Origin: DATLHO01 sp035539855
Lineage (GTDB): Bacteria > Bacteroidota > Ignavibacteria > OLB7
Length of the DNA: 22,322 bases
Direction: 5' to 3'
NCBI GenBank assembly: GCA_035539855.1
Contig: DATLHO010000242.1
Coordinates: 1 to 22,322, forward strand
The notes below the pieces were generated by a model, which saw nothing but the letters and a program-made list of their open reading frames with translations, was not told where the DNA came from and did not search any database. Each line of letters begins with the position of its first letter. Position 1 is the stretch's first letter. This document shows, in pieces, positions 1-7,453 of the stretch. The translations under genes were made by a program, and so were the position numbers.

Positions 1-1301
1 AAATCTCCGATTCCATCGAGGCCGATGTCGCCGGGATCGAGGATTGAGTAGGATGGACTGCCCCAGCTCGAATTGTAATGGCGCGGTGTCCACACCTCCG
101 TCCACGGCCTGCCCCACCAGAGGCTATCGCCGGGCTTGGGCGGATCGTTGCCGCTGCCGTACTGGTCGAGAAGTCGCTGCCCGCGCCGCCCGACGTAGAC
201 GAGCCATCGCCAGCTCGAGCCGTTCGGCGTATCGCCGGTGCTGACGATGAGCTCGGGCACGCGATCACCAGTGACGTCGATGAGTTGTCCCTGCTTGCCG
301 TCATGGCCGTCGACGCGCGCGAAGTCGATTCTCTCTGGAATCGTGTCCGGAAGCGCTCCTCGTCTGCCATAGGCGACCGACATCCAGCCACGCGAGCCAA
401 TAGCCTCGGGATCGACGTACATCGCAATGTCGAGTAGGCCGTCGCCGTCGTGGTCGAGCACCGACACACGGCGCGTGTACGGCGCTTGCCAGAAGCTCCA
501 GTCGGCCACGCCTGGAGCACCATTACGGCCCCATCGATGGCCTCGTCGCCCACGAAAGACAGACAGGCGAGGTGCACCCTGGACAACGCGATCGATTGCC
601 CTGAAGGCATAGGCAGCGACGACGAGGTCCTGAGCACCATCCTGGTCGAGATCACAAACCGTCGGCACGCGTGCCGATAGCTCGAGGTCCGTCACTTCCA
701 TGATGATGATGCGTTCGGTCGGACCGGTCAAATGGGTGGTGTCGTCAACGGAGAACCGGCCATCGCCGTTGTTCCAGAAAACGACAATGGAGCTGGCAAG
801 CGCGCCAAGGGTGAACGGATCGCCGAGTATTCGCTGCGAAATCGCGATATCGCGATGCCCGTCGCCATCGTAATCGCCAGAGCCGATGAAGCTGCAGTCG
901 GCGTCGATCTCGCTCGGGCCGAGGCGGATGCCGGCGCTCGCCGGTGGCAGGCCGCCACGCATGCCGTGATAGATCAATAGCTCGATGATTGCGTAGCCGC
1001 TGAAGCTCGTATCACATCGGCGGTGCGTCACGATCCAGTCGTTAAGTGAGTCACCATCAACATCGCCGATCGAATAGATCTGACGGCCGAACGATTCATT
1101 CATCGCCGTGACACACTTCAGCGAACCGTCAAGCCGCCCGAGCTCCAGCAGAGCAATGGCTCCGGGCGCGCGGGGGTCGACCTGCCCCGCCGCGGGCAGC
1201 GTGGTACCGATGAGCAGCACGAGCGCAACGATGCGACCGAGCACGCCGCGGCACCCGCGACAGAGCGCGGCATCGCATATCGATCGACGAATCGTCATCA
1301 T
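1..1301 (-). CDS. Secreted FG-GAP/VCBS repeat protein (partial; C-terminus beyond the left edge)
   Basis: An uninterrupted minus-strand frame of 433 codons runs from ATG at 1301 to the window edge with no stop. The N-terminus (residues 1-40) is a Sec signal peptide: Arg-rich start, hydrophobic core around RIVALVLLIGTTLP, and an AAG-Q cleavage-like site. The mature part has repeated calcium-loop motifs of the DxDGDGxxD type at residues 80-88 (DVDGDSLND), 143-151 (DYDGDGHRD), 217-225 (DLDQDGAQD), 283-291 (DHDGDGLLD) and a degenerate one at 342-350, with another starting near 422. Such FG-GAP/VCBS repeats form integrin-alpha-like beta-propeller blades. These proteins are usually exported or surface-attached; the ligand cannot be predicted. 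A second in-frame ATG lies at 1298. Third codon positions are less GC-biased than in the CIS genes, which could mean relaxed selection or transfer. Confident in the family, not in the function. Confidence 0.85.
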   Translation of the reverse strand, partial: MMTIRRSICDAALCRGCRGVLGRIVALVLLIGTTLPAAGQVDPRAPGAIALLELGRLDGSLKCVTAMNESFGRQIYSIGDVDGDSLNDWIVTHRRCDTSFSGYAIIELLIYHGMRGGLPPASAGIRLGPSEIDADCSFIGSGDYDGDGHRDIAISQRILGDPFTLGALASSIVVFWNNGDGRFSVDDTTHLTGPTERIIIMEVTDLELSARVPTVCDLDQDGAQDLVVAAYAFRAIDRVVQGAPRLSVFRGRRGHRWGRNGAPGVADWSFWQAPYTRRVSVLDHDGDGLLDIAMYVDPEAIGSRGWMSVAYGRRGALPDTIPERIDFARVDGHDGKQGQLIDVTGDRVPELIVSTGDTPNGSSWRWLVYVGRRGQRLLDQYGSGNDPPKPGDSLWWGRPWTEVWTPRHYNSSWGSPSYSILDPGDIGLDGIGD

Positions 1302-1304
1302 CGA

Positions 1305-1311
1305 CACCTCC
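1305..1311 (-). promoter_or_regulatory. Ribosome binding site of the FG-GAP gene
   Basis: The minus strand reads GGAGGTG three bases before the ATG at 1301 and six before the ATG at 1298. The spacing favours the second ATG, so the true start may be 1298. Either way it fixes the 5' end of this gene, because the frame has a stop a short way upstream. Confidence 0.6.
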
Positions 1312-1598
1312 GATGTAAGGGCGCGCATCGGCCTTCCGAAGCGCAGGGGCGCACGATTGCGTAGTCAGTCTGGGGGGGTGGGACTTGGGTGTCTGGGAAA
1401 CACTCCCGAACATGGACGGAACATACGTCCGCCCGGCGCTACGAAGTATGACGACCGTCAGGAAGCCATGCGACCTCGGACGGGCCGCGCGTTCCGCGGA
1501 GTCTCCGAGTTTCTCTTCGGGCCTCATGCGACGTGAAGAAGCGGGATGCTCACGGTCCGACTCCGTCTGCCAGGTTGATCAGGTATGATCCGGCCGAC
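1312..1598. other. Intergenic region, no gene seen
   Basis: This is the upstream region of the FG-GAP gene. Several overlapping short frames on both strands lack ribosome binding sites and recognisable motifs. It has a run of seven G around 1372-1378 and a few short inverted repeats. I see no convincing promoter. Confidence 0.5.
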
Positions 1599-1747
1599 GT
1601 GCCATGAGCCGATCACCGTCGTGCCGCGACAGGTGGAAGAGGTGAAAGCCACGCGTCGTACCCCGGGAGATCTGCCGTCGTGCTCGAAGGAGCACCCACG
1701 CGCCGAGAGGCGATGGATGTGGCGGCAGAAGTCAGCTGCGACCGCGA

Positions 1748-2005
1748 TTGAAGGTCGCCGAGGAGTCGGTCAGACGCATGAAGGCGAAGCTCCGCGCCCT
1801 GTTTCGGCAGGGGCGCGGTCGATCGCTGTCGGTGACGATCGCCACGGTCGGGAGGTATCTCCGGGGCTGGGTGGCGTACTTCGGCAGGGCGGAGGTCAGA
1901 GGAGTTTTCGAGGATCCGGATCAATGGCTGCGGCGAAAGCTGCAGCGCAACGAACCGCCGTATGCCGAACGGCACGTACGGTGGTGTGGGATCCGGGGAG
2001 AGTAA
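1748..2005 (+). pseudogene. Group II intron reverse transcriptase/maturase, C-terminal fragment
   Basis: The frame encodes 85 residues from a TTG. The first part carries the signature of the intron-encoded protein's maturase (X, GIIM) domain: KAKLRALFRQGRGRSL, then GRYLRGWVAYFG, then DQWLRRKL. A normal protein has about 400-500 residues with reverse transcriptase blocks, including a YADD box, upstream; none of these is present. After WLRRKL the frame jumps to LQRN, typical of the extreme C-terminus, and then reads through the intron's own domain V and VI RNA until a stop at 2003-2005. This indicates a second internal deletion. It is a remnant, not a functional gene. The identification rests on the maturase motif and the adjoining domain V, which support each other. 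Confidence 0.75.
1954..1985 (+). ncRNA. Group II intron domain V hairpin
   Basis: The 32 nt fold into a lower stem of nine pairs (one G-U), a two-base CG bulge on the 3' side, an upper stem of four pairs (TGCC/GGCA) and a GAAC tetraloop. This is the architecture of the catalytic domain V of group II introns. The lower stem contains CGC at the place of the catalytic triad, which is the group IIC variant. The upper stem is one pair shorter than usual. Confidence 0.65.
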
Positions 2006-2059
2006 TCCCCCTGGCTACCCGATCCAGCATATCGCGCGCCTGCTCCGCACGCCGCCGCG

Positions 2060-4318
2060 TCAGTCTCCCCGCGGCAACACGACGGTAAAGGTACTTCCGA
2101 CGCCGACCTCGCTCTCGACGATCATCGCGCCGCCGTGGTTCTCGACGATCGAGTGCGCGATCGCAAGTCCCAGCCCCTGGCCGCTGCCGACCGGCTTGGT
2201 CGTGAAGAAAGGCTCGAAGATATGCGACAGGTGCTCCGACGAGATTCCCGAGCCCGTGTCGGCGATCGTCACGCGCACGCCGGCGTCGTCGCTCGAGGTC
2301 GTGATCGAGATCGTGCCGCCCGGACCGCACGCATCGACGGCGTTGGTCAAAAGGTTCATGAACACCTGGTTGATCTGTCCGGGGTAGCACTCGACGCCGG
2401 GCAGCGGCGCGAGGTCGCGCACGACCGTGATCGCGTCGAGTCGCGAGCCGAGGAGCGTGAGCGTCGACTCGATCCCTTCGAGCAGATCGACCTCTTTGAG
2501 CTCGTCCTCGTCGAGACGCGAGAACGTGCGAAGTCCGCGGACGATCTCGGAGGTGCGGATCGCTCCCTCGGCGATGCCGTCGAGCAGTCCCTCGACCTCC
2601 GCGGCGAGCTCGTCGCGGTCGCTGGCGGCGAGCGCGGCGAGCATCCTGGCGCGGGCCTCGGGCTCGAGCGAATCGATCGCTGCGTGGTAGATCTGTCGGA
2701 TCTCGAGCAGGTCGCGACGCAGCGGTGAGATGCTCGTGCGCAGGAAGTTGACGGGGTTGTTGATCTCGTGGGCGATGCCCGCGGTGAGCTGTCCGAGCGA
2801 GGACATCTTTTCGGCGTGCACGAGCTGTGCCTGTGCGGCCTTGAGGCGATCGAGCGCCGATGCGAGCTCGACGCTGCGCAGCCGCTCGATCTCGGCCTCC
2901 TTCTGCGCGATCTCGATCTTGCGAGCGGACTCGATCACGTCGAGTCGCTGGCGGGCCTCCTCGGTGGTCATCTCCTCCTTGACCCGATACTGTTCGCGGA
3001 GGTGCGTCATCGCGCTCTGGTAATCACCGAGACTCTCGACGACGCCGACGAGCGCGGCGTGGACGTCGACGAGCACGGCGCGCGCGCCGGCCGCCGAGGC
3101 GTGCTCGAGCGAGCGCTCGAAGGTCTCGCGCGCCTCGTCGAGGCGACCGCTGGAGACCAGGCAGGTGCCGATGCCGCGCAGCGACTCCGCGATGCCGGCA
3201 CGATCGCCGAGCGCCTCGCGGATCTCGAGGCCGTCGCGAAACCGCGCGAGGGCCTCGTCGATGTTGCCGAGCGCCAGGTCGACGGTGGCAAGGCTGTCGA
3301 GGGCGCCGGCGATGCCGGGCCGGTCCTCGATCCGCCGGCAGATCTCGAGACTCTGCTCGAAGTGCTCGAGCGCCCCGGCGTGATCGCCGAGCGTGTCGAG
3401 CGCCTTGCCGATGCTCTCGAGCGAGGTCGCCTCGCCGGATCGGTCGCCGAGCTCGCGCTCGAGCGCGAGGCTGCGCCGGTAGTACTCCAGAGCGCTCGCG
3501 TGGTCGCCGAGATAGCCGTGGATGTAGCCGATGTTGTGGAGGGTCGCGGCGATGCCGGTCTTGTAGCCGAGCTCTTCGTCGATCGCGAGGCTGCGCTGGT
3601 GATGCTCGAGCGCGCCGACGTGGTCGCCGACGAGACATAGCGCGATGCCGAGTCCGCTGAGCGAGCGCGCGATGCCCATGCGCTCGGCGTTCCCCTCGTG
3701 GATCTCGAGCGCCCGACGGTAGTGTTCGATGGCCGCCATCGGATCGCCGAGCGCGAAGTATGCGGTGCCCATGTTGTTGAGCGTCGCTGCCGTGCGTCCG
3801 ACCTCGCCGATCGCCTCGCGCACGCCGAGGCTCCGTCGATAGTACTCGAGCGCCGTGGGGAACTCACCGAGGCGGTGGTGGATGCCGGCGATGCCGTTGA
3901 GAGCGGCGGCGACGGTCGGCAGATCGCCGACCGATTCGGCGAGCGCGAGGCCGGCGACGAGGGGATCGAGCGCGTGGGCGAACTCGCCGGCGAAGAAGCG
4001 ACCGTTGCTGATGACCAGCAGCACGCGCGCCATCCAGCGTGGCTCGTCGGCGAGAACGTCGCCGGCATCGCCGAGCGCGGCGTCGGCCTCGTCGAGGCGG
4101 ACGCGCTTCAACGCGATCCGCGCGCGAACGACGCCGAAGATCGCGCGCGTGCGGCGATCGATCGGTTCGGCGGCGCCGAGCTCACGCTCGGCGGCATCGG
4201 CGTCGATCGGCGCGATTTCCCAGACGCGCTCGAGCAGTGCCTCGAGAGCGCCGCGGGACTCGTCCGTCGGCGCAGGCGTCGGTGAAACGTCCGCGGGCGG
4301 CATGGCGGGATGCGTCAT
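2060..4318 (-). CDS. Cytoplasmic TPR-repeat sensor histidine kinase
   Basis: This 752-residue protein has no signal peptide or membrane segment. Residues 141-450 are eight tetratricopeptide units of 40 residues with the pattern NxGxxxxxLGDxxxALExxxRSLxIxExLGD, typical of LGN/Rapsyn-like TPR arrays that bind peptides or proteins. A coiled coil (about 440-505) leads into a HisKA-type dimerisation helix with H-box LTAGIAHEINNP (phospho-acceptor His517). The HATPase_c domain has the N-box NQVFMNLLTNAVDA (650-663), G1 box DTGSGI (688-693), F-box FEPFFTTK (701-708) and G2 box GQGLGLAI. All catalytic motifs are intact, so it should autophosphorylate and pass phosphate to a response regulator. No receiver domain or regulator gene lies nearby, so it is an orphan kinase whose TPRs probably sense a partner protein. 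The start at 4318 precedes a Pro/Ala-rich stretch. Confidence 0.9.
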   Translation of the reverse strand: MTHPAMPPADVSPTPAPTDESRGALEALLERVWEIAPIDADAAERELGAAEPIDRRTRAIFGVVRARIALKRVRLDEADAALGDAGDVLADEPRWMARVLLVISNGRFFAGEFAHALDPLVAGLALAESVGDLPTVAAALNGIAGIHHRLGEFPTALEYYRRSLGVREAIGEVGRTAATLNNMGTAYFALGDPMAAIEHYRRALEIHEGNAERMGIARSLSGLGIALCLVGDHVGALEHHQRSLAIDEELGYKTGIAATLHNIGYIHGYLGDHASALEYYRRSLALERELGDRSGEATSLESIGKALDTLGDHAGALEHFEQSLEICRRIEDRPGIAGALDSLATVDLALGNIDEALARFRDGLEIREALGDRAGIAESLRGIGTCLVSSGRLDEARETFERSLEHASAAGARAVLVDVHAALVGVVESLGDYQSAMTHLREQYRVKEEMTTEEARQRLDVIESARKIEIAQKEAEIERLRSVELASALDRLKAAQAQLVHAEKMSSLGQLTAGIAHEINNPVNFLRTSISPLRRDLLEIRQIYHAAIDSLEPEARARMLAALAASDRDELAAEVEGLLDGIAEGAIRTSEIVRGLRTFSRLDEDELKEVDLLEGIESTLTLLGSRLDAITVVRDLAPLPGVECYPGQINQVFMNLLTNAVDACGPGGTISITTSSDDAGVRVTIADTGSGISSEHLSHIFEPFFTTKPVGSGQGLGLAIAHSIVENHGGAMIVESEVGVGSTFTVVLPRGD
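2969..3898 (-). repeat. 120-bp period coding repeat (TPR array)
   Basis: Eight in-register 40-codon units (the last shortened) encode the TPR array of the histidine kinase. Motifs such as TGGTCGCCGAG recur about every 120 bp on the plus strand. The exact spacing without indels suggests relatively recent unit duplication or strong structural constraint. Confidence 0.75.
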
Positions 4319-4384
4319 TCGAGAGGTCGCCGTGCGCGAGGGAGACGCCGTGCGTGCTGTGCGTGAGTTCGGGGAGGAAGGGGA

Positions 4385-5320
4385 TCAGTTCCCCTGGTTG
4401 AGGTTGAGCATGGGGGTGAGCTTCTGATCGAACGGCGTGATCACGAACGTCGCGTTGTTCGACTTGACGAGCTCGCGAAGCGTCGAGATGTAGTTGTACT
4501 GAAGGTACTGGTTCGTCAGCGAACCTGCGATGATCGTCTGCGCGTCGGAGATGCCGGCCGCCTCGACGCGCTTGCGCTCGGCCTCCTGCTTCTCGCGCTG
4601 CAGCACGTACTGCATCTTCTGCGCCTCCTGCTCGGCGGCGATCTTCTCGTCGATTGCGGCGCGCACTTTGTCCGGCAGCACGACGTCGCGCAGCAGGACG
4701 TTCTCGAGGGCGATGCCTCGGGTGTTGAATGCGCGCGTGAGCTTCTCCTTGACGGTGTTGACGAACTCCCCGCGACGCACCGAGTACAGGTCGGTCGCCT
4801 GGAACCCGACGGCGGCATCGCGCAGCGCGGCGCGCGTCTCCGGTCGAACCACGCGCTCGACGTAGTCGTTGGCGAGCGACTTGTAGACCTGCGGCGCGGT
4901 CGATGCCGTCAGGTGATACTGCACCGTCACCTCGAGCTTGAGCGTCAGCCCGTCGCCGCTCAGGACGCTGATCGCGTCGTCGCCCTGCACCTGCCCTTCG
5001 TTGATCTTGCCGGACATCGTGTAGGCCTGCGTGCGGCCATCCATCATGACGACCTCGGTCAGCGGGTTGATCACGTGGAAGCCGTTCTCGAGCACATCGG
5101 ATTCGACGCGTCCGAAGAAGACCTTCACGCCGAGCTGTCCGGCGTCGACGGTGACGAACGAGCCGAGCGCGACGACGACGAACGCCAGCGCGATCGCGAC
5201 GAGTCCGACGGGACGGCGCAGCGTCGCGGCGGCTCCGAGTCCGGGCACGGCGGCCCGACTGCTGATGATCAGGCCGAGGCCGACGAGAAGCAGGATCGCG
5301 GCGAGGAGTAGGGTGCCCAT
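4385..5320 (-). CDS. SPFH/Band 7 (prohibitin-like) membrane protein
   Basis: This is a 311-residue protein with two N-terminal hydrophobic segments (residues 1-20, GTLLLAAILLLVGLGLII, and about 36-55, GLVAIALAFVVVALGSF). A Band 7 domain follows, beginning VDAGQLGVKVFFGRV and containing ENGFHVINPL and the DGRTQAYTM segment. A long charged helix, DEKIAAEQEAQKMQYVLQRE, and AAGISDAQTIIAGSL are typical of the prohibitin/HflC group. Members assemble into large membrane rings that organise lipid domains and regulate membrane proteases such as FtsH. I prefer the ATG at 5320, which begins directly with a transmembrane segment; an in-frame ATG at 5383 would add 21 Arg-rich residues. Neither start has a clear ribosome binding site. 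It lies between the VOC gene and the kinase in the same orientation, possibly co-transcribed. No partner protease is seen here. Confidence 0.88.
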   Translation of the reverse strand: MGTLLLAAILLLVGLGLIISSRAAVPGLGAAATLRRPVGLVAIALAFVVVALGSFVTVDAGQLGVKVFFGRVESDVLENGFHVINPLTEVVMMDGRTQAYTMSGKINEGQVQGDDAISVLSGDGLTLKLEVTVQYHLTASTAPQVYKSLANDYVERVVRPETRAALRDAAVGFQATDLYSVRRGEFVNTVKEKLTRAFNTRGIALENVLLRDVVLPDKVRAAIDEKIAAEQEAQKMQYVLQREKQEAERKRVEAAGISDAQTIIAGSLTNQYLQYNYISTLRELVKSNNATFVITPFDQKLTPMLNLNQGN

Positions 5321-5420
5321 ATCAGCGATGTAGGTTGGTCGGAACGAAGCGAGAAGGGGACGAGCGCGGCGCGTCCGCAACATAGCGATTCGTTCGTCGC
5401 GCTGATCGAGCGCCGGTGCG

Positions 5421-5768
5421 CTATCGCTGCTGGATGAGCCCGATCGTCGTGCCCGCCGGATCGTTGATCATCGCGATGCGCTCGCCGTTCGGCAGGTCCA
5501 TGGGCGGGAACAGGAGGACGCCGCCGTTCTTCTCGACCGAGGCGAGCATCGTGTCGAGATCGTCGGTCGCGACGAACACGGTCAGCGTCGCGCGCATGTC
5601 GTCCGGCAACTGCGTGATCATCCCGTCGATCCCCTCGCCGGTCGTCACCGTCTGGTACTCGCCGCTGGAGTGCGGCGTCACGGTCCATCCGAACACGCTG
5701 GAATAGAACGCCGCCAGCGGCGCGGCGTCGCGGCAGGTGACTTCGAAGAAGACGATCGGGTTGCCCAT
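5421..5768 (-). CDS. VOC-superfamily (glyoxalase/bleomycin-resistance fold) protein
   Basis: This is a 115-residue single-domain protein. It opens with MGNPIVFFEVTCRDAAPLAAFYSSVFGW, the first beta-alpha unit of the vicinal oxygen chelate fold, where the F-Y..VFGW segment is characteristic. It closes with INDPAGTTIGLIQQR, the usual final strand. The central DDLDTMLASVEKNGGVLLFPP matches the second half of the fold. VOC proteins bind a metal in a cupped barrel and act as lyases, dioxygenases or small-molecule binding proteins. The first metal position appears to be Glu rather than His. Substrate is unknown. I chose the ATG at 5768 because the fold starts there; an open frame continues upstream to 6008 only across non-coding sequence. 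It is probably the first gene of a run with the SPFH gene, 100 bp downstream. Confidence 0.85.
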   Translation of the reverse strand: MGNPIVFFEVTCRDAAPLAAFYSSVFGWTVTPHSSGEYQTVTTGEGIDGMITQLPDDMRATLTVFVATDDLDTMLASVEKNGGVLLFPPMDLPNGERIAMINDPAGTTIGLIQQR

Positions 5769-5902
5769 TGTAGACGTCGGTGTTGCGTTGATGAGATGAT
5801 TCCACCGCCAAGATACGTCCCGCGTTCGCACGGTTGGCCGTGGCCTTCGGGCCGCGCGGCACCGGCCACCGTGGTCGCGGCCTTCGGGCGACGCAGACGG
5901 GC

Positions 5903-5932
5903 AAAAAAATAACCGCTCCCTGAAGGGAGCGG
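5903..5932 (-). terminator. Strong intrinsic terminator on the minus strand
   Basis: Read on the minus strand, a perfect 8-bp GC-rich stem (CCGCTCCC / GGGAGCGG) with a TTCA loop is followed by TTA and a run of seven T (5903-5909). The facing gene on the other side (symporter) is on the plus strand, so this terminator implies a minus-strand transcript starting between it and the symporter. The only candidate is the tRNA-like structure at 5944-6031. Confidence 0.8.
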
Positions 5933-5943
5933 CTACTGGCTTC

Positions 5944-6031
5944 GGGTATGTTATCCCGCTGCGCGTGTGGGACTCGAACCCACAGTCATCCGGTGAGATG
6001 ACTTGCACCCGGCGCGGTTCGCGGGATACCC
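5944..6031 (-). other. tRNA-like structured RNA or tRNA 3'-end remnant
   Basis: The minus strand holds a perfect tRNA T-arm, GTGGGTTCGAGTCCCAC (5983-5967), directly preceded by a 7-bp hairpin AGTCATC/GATGACT with a six-base loop (6003-5984), placed like a class II variable arm. The whole is flanked by a 7-bp stem (6027-6021 with 5959-5953) plus an outer GGGTAT/ATACCC pairing. The T-arm is not directly joined to the outer stem: seven bases intervene. There is no normal D-arm, anticodon arm or CCA, so it is not a standard tRNA. The terminator just downstream suggests it is or was transcribed. It may be a decayed tRNA, an attachment-site copy of a tRNA 3' end, or a small RNA. Confidence 0.4.
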
Positions 6032-6085
6032 ACGTCGGTGACGACCGAGGGCGCGATGCATTGCCGGCGGATGCATATTGCGCGC

Positions 6086-7453
6086 ATGTCCGACTCCTAC
6101 GAGCGTGAGATCACGACCGACCTCGACGACGCGACGCCCGACGCCCCCCGTGGGCGCCCGGCGCACGCGCGCATTCTCATCGGCCTCGTCGTGGGCGTCG
6201 TCGCAGGCATCGCGACGAACCTGCTGCTGGGCTCCGGGCATCCGGGCGTCGAATGGGTCACGCACAACGTGACCGAGCCGGTGGGAGCGCTCTTCCTTCG
6301 GCTGATGCTGATGATCGTCGTGCCGCTGGTGTTCTCGTCGCTGGTGGTCGGTGTCGCGTCGGTGGGCGACATCCGCACGCTCGGCCGCGTTGCGCTGCGG
6401 TCGTTCGCGTACACGCTCGTGCTCTCGGCGATCTCGGTCGGCATCGGCCTGACCCTTGCCAACACGCTGCGACCCGGCGAGCGCGTCGACGCCGCGACCG
6501 CGACGGCCCTGCGCGCGCGCTTCGGCGACGATGCGAACAGGCGTGTCGAAACGCAGCGCGCTGCCGTCGCCGACGAGGCTCCGCTGATGAGCGTCGTGCG
6601 CACGATCATCCCCGCCAACCCGATCGCGTCGGTCGCCGGCGAGACGCCGAACATGCTGCACCTCATGTTCTTCGGACTCGCCGTCGGCGTCGCCCTGACG
6701 CTGGTGCGCAATCCCGCGGTCGAAGCGCTGCGCCGCGGTATCGAAGGGCTCTACGACGTCAGCGCGAAGATCGTCGACATGGTGATGAAGGTCGCGCCGT
6801 ACGCGGTCGCGGCGCTGCTGTTCACGAACACCGCGCGCTTCGGCATCGACCTGCTCGGCATGCTCGCATGGTTCGTCGCGACGGTCCTCATTGGACTGTC
6901 GCTACAGATGTTCGGCGTGTACTCGCTGTCGGTCTGGCTGCTGTCGCGCATCAGGCCGCTCGACTTCTTCCGCAGCATCCGCACGGTGATCCTCACGGCA
7001 TTCTCGACGTCGTCGTCGAACGCCACGCTTCCGACCGCCATCCGCGTCAGCGAGGAGAACCTCGGCGCGCCGCCGGAGATCAACAGCTTCGTGCTCACCG
7101 TCGGCGCGACGGCCAACCAGAACGGGACCGCGCTCTACGAGGGCGTCACGGTCCTGTTCCTCGCACAGCTCGCGGGCGTCGAGCTCACGCTGGCCCAGCA
7201 GGTGATGGTCGTCTACCTGGCGATCATCGGCGGCATCGGCACCGCGGGCGTTCCCTCCGGATCGATTCCCTTCATCATCGCCGTGCTGGCGACGATCGGC
7301 GTCGACCCGACGCTCATCGCCATCATCCTCGGTGTCGATCGGATCCTCGACATGTGCCGCACGACCCTCAACGTGACCGGCGACATCACCGCGGTGACCT
7401 ACGTCGCGCGCGCCGAGGGATTCACGCTGAAGCCCGTGGCGGCTCAGCGGTAG
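6086..7453 (+). CDS. Dicarboxylate/amino acid:cation symporter (DAACS family, glutamate/aspartate type)
   Basis: This 455-residue polytopic membrane protein transports acidic amino acids or dicarboxylates with H+ or Na+. Family hallmarks are all present: the serine-rich re-entrant loop TSSSNATLP (about residue 306), the TM7 motif NQNGTALYEGV (about 344; NMDGT in GltPh), the second re-entrant hairpin GIGTAGVPSGSIPF (about 385) and the TM8 signature DRILDMCRTTLNVTGD (about 417). The Arg in CRTT corresponds to the substrate-carboxylate-binding Arg of aspartate transporters, which favours glutamate/aspartate over neutral substrates. Start choice is uncertain. ATG 6086 gives the most compact N-terminus, ATG 6056 has a GAGGG five bases upstream, and a GTG at 6038 is also in frame. 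The region around 200-260 has an extra hydrophilic loop. The 3' end overlaps the next gene convergently. Confidence 0.92.
   Translation: MSDSYEREITTDLDDATPDAPRGRPAHARILIGLVVGVVAGIATNLLLGSGHPGVEWVTHNVTEPVGALFLRLMLMIVVPLVFSSLVVGVASVGDIRTLGRVALRSFAYTLVLSAISVGIGLTLANTLRPGERVDAATATALRARFGDDANRRVETQRAAVADEAPLMSVVRTIIPANPIASVAGETPNMLHLMFFGLAVGVALTLVRNPAVEALRRGIEGLYDVSAKIVDMVMKVAPYAVAALLFTNTARFGIDLLGMLAWFVATVLIGLSLQMFGVYSLSVWLLSRIRPLDFFRSIRTVILTAFSTSSSNATLPTAIRVSEENLGAPPEINSFVLTVGATANQNGTALYEGVTVLFLAQLAGVELTLAQQVMVVYLAIIGGIGTAGVPSGSIPFIIAVLATIGVDPTLIAIILGVDRILDMCRTTLNVTGDITAVTYVARAEGFTLKPVAAQR

Larger units (their letters stand above)
1599..2023 (+). mobile_element. Decayed, internally deleted group II intron
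   Basis: Three intron parts lie in order on the plus strand. First comes a leader-like segment containing GGTGAAAGCC (about 1640), CCCGGGAGATCTGC (about 1663) and GGCAGAAGTCAGC (1724-1736); I recall these as common in bacterial intron 5' regions. A maturase-domain fragment follows (from 1748). Last comes a 3' end with a domain V hairpin (1954-1985) and a domain VI-like G/C hairpin ending in CTACCCGAT (2015-2023), which satisfies the 3' AY rule. A complete element would be about 2 kb with a full reverse transcriptase; here about 1.5 kb is missing. The 3' boundary is fairly secure. The 5' boundary (a GTGCC at 1599) is a guess. It lies between two unrelated genes and probably cannot move unless supplied with a maturase in trans. 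Confidence 0.65.

Noticed and set aside
1108..1588. Plus-strand open frames at the start of the FG-GAP gene and its upstream region
   Set aside because: They overlap the supported minus-strand signal-peptide region and have random-looking Ser/Arg/Pro-rich content.
5944..6031. Complete functional tRNA on the minus strand
   Set aside because: The T-arm is perfect, but the acceptor stem is not contiguous with it, the hairpin loop has six rather than seven bases, and no D-arm or anticodon arm can be drawn. Kept only as a tRNA-like structure.
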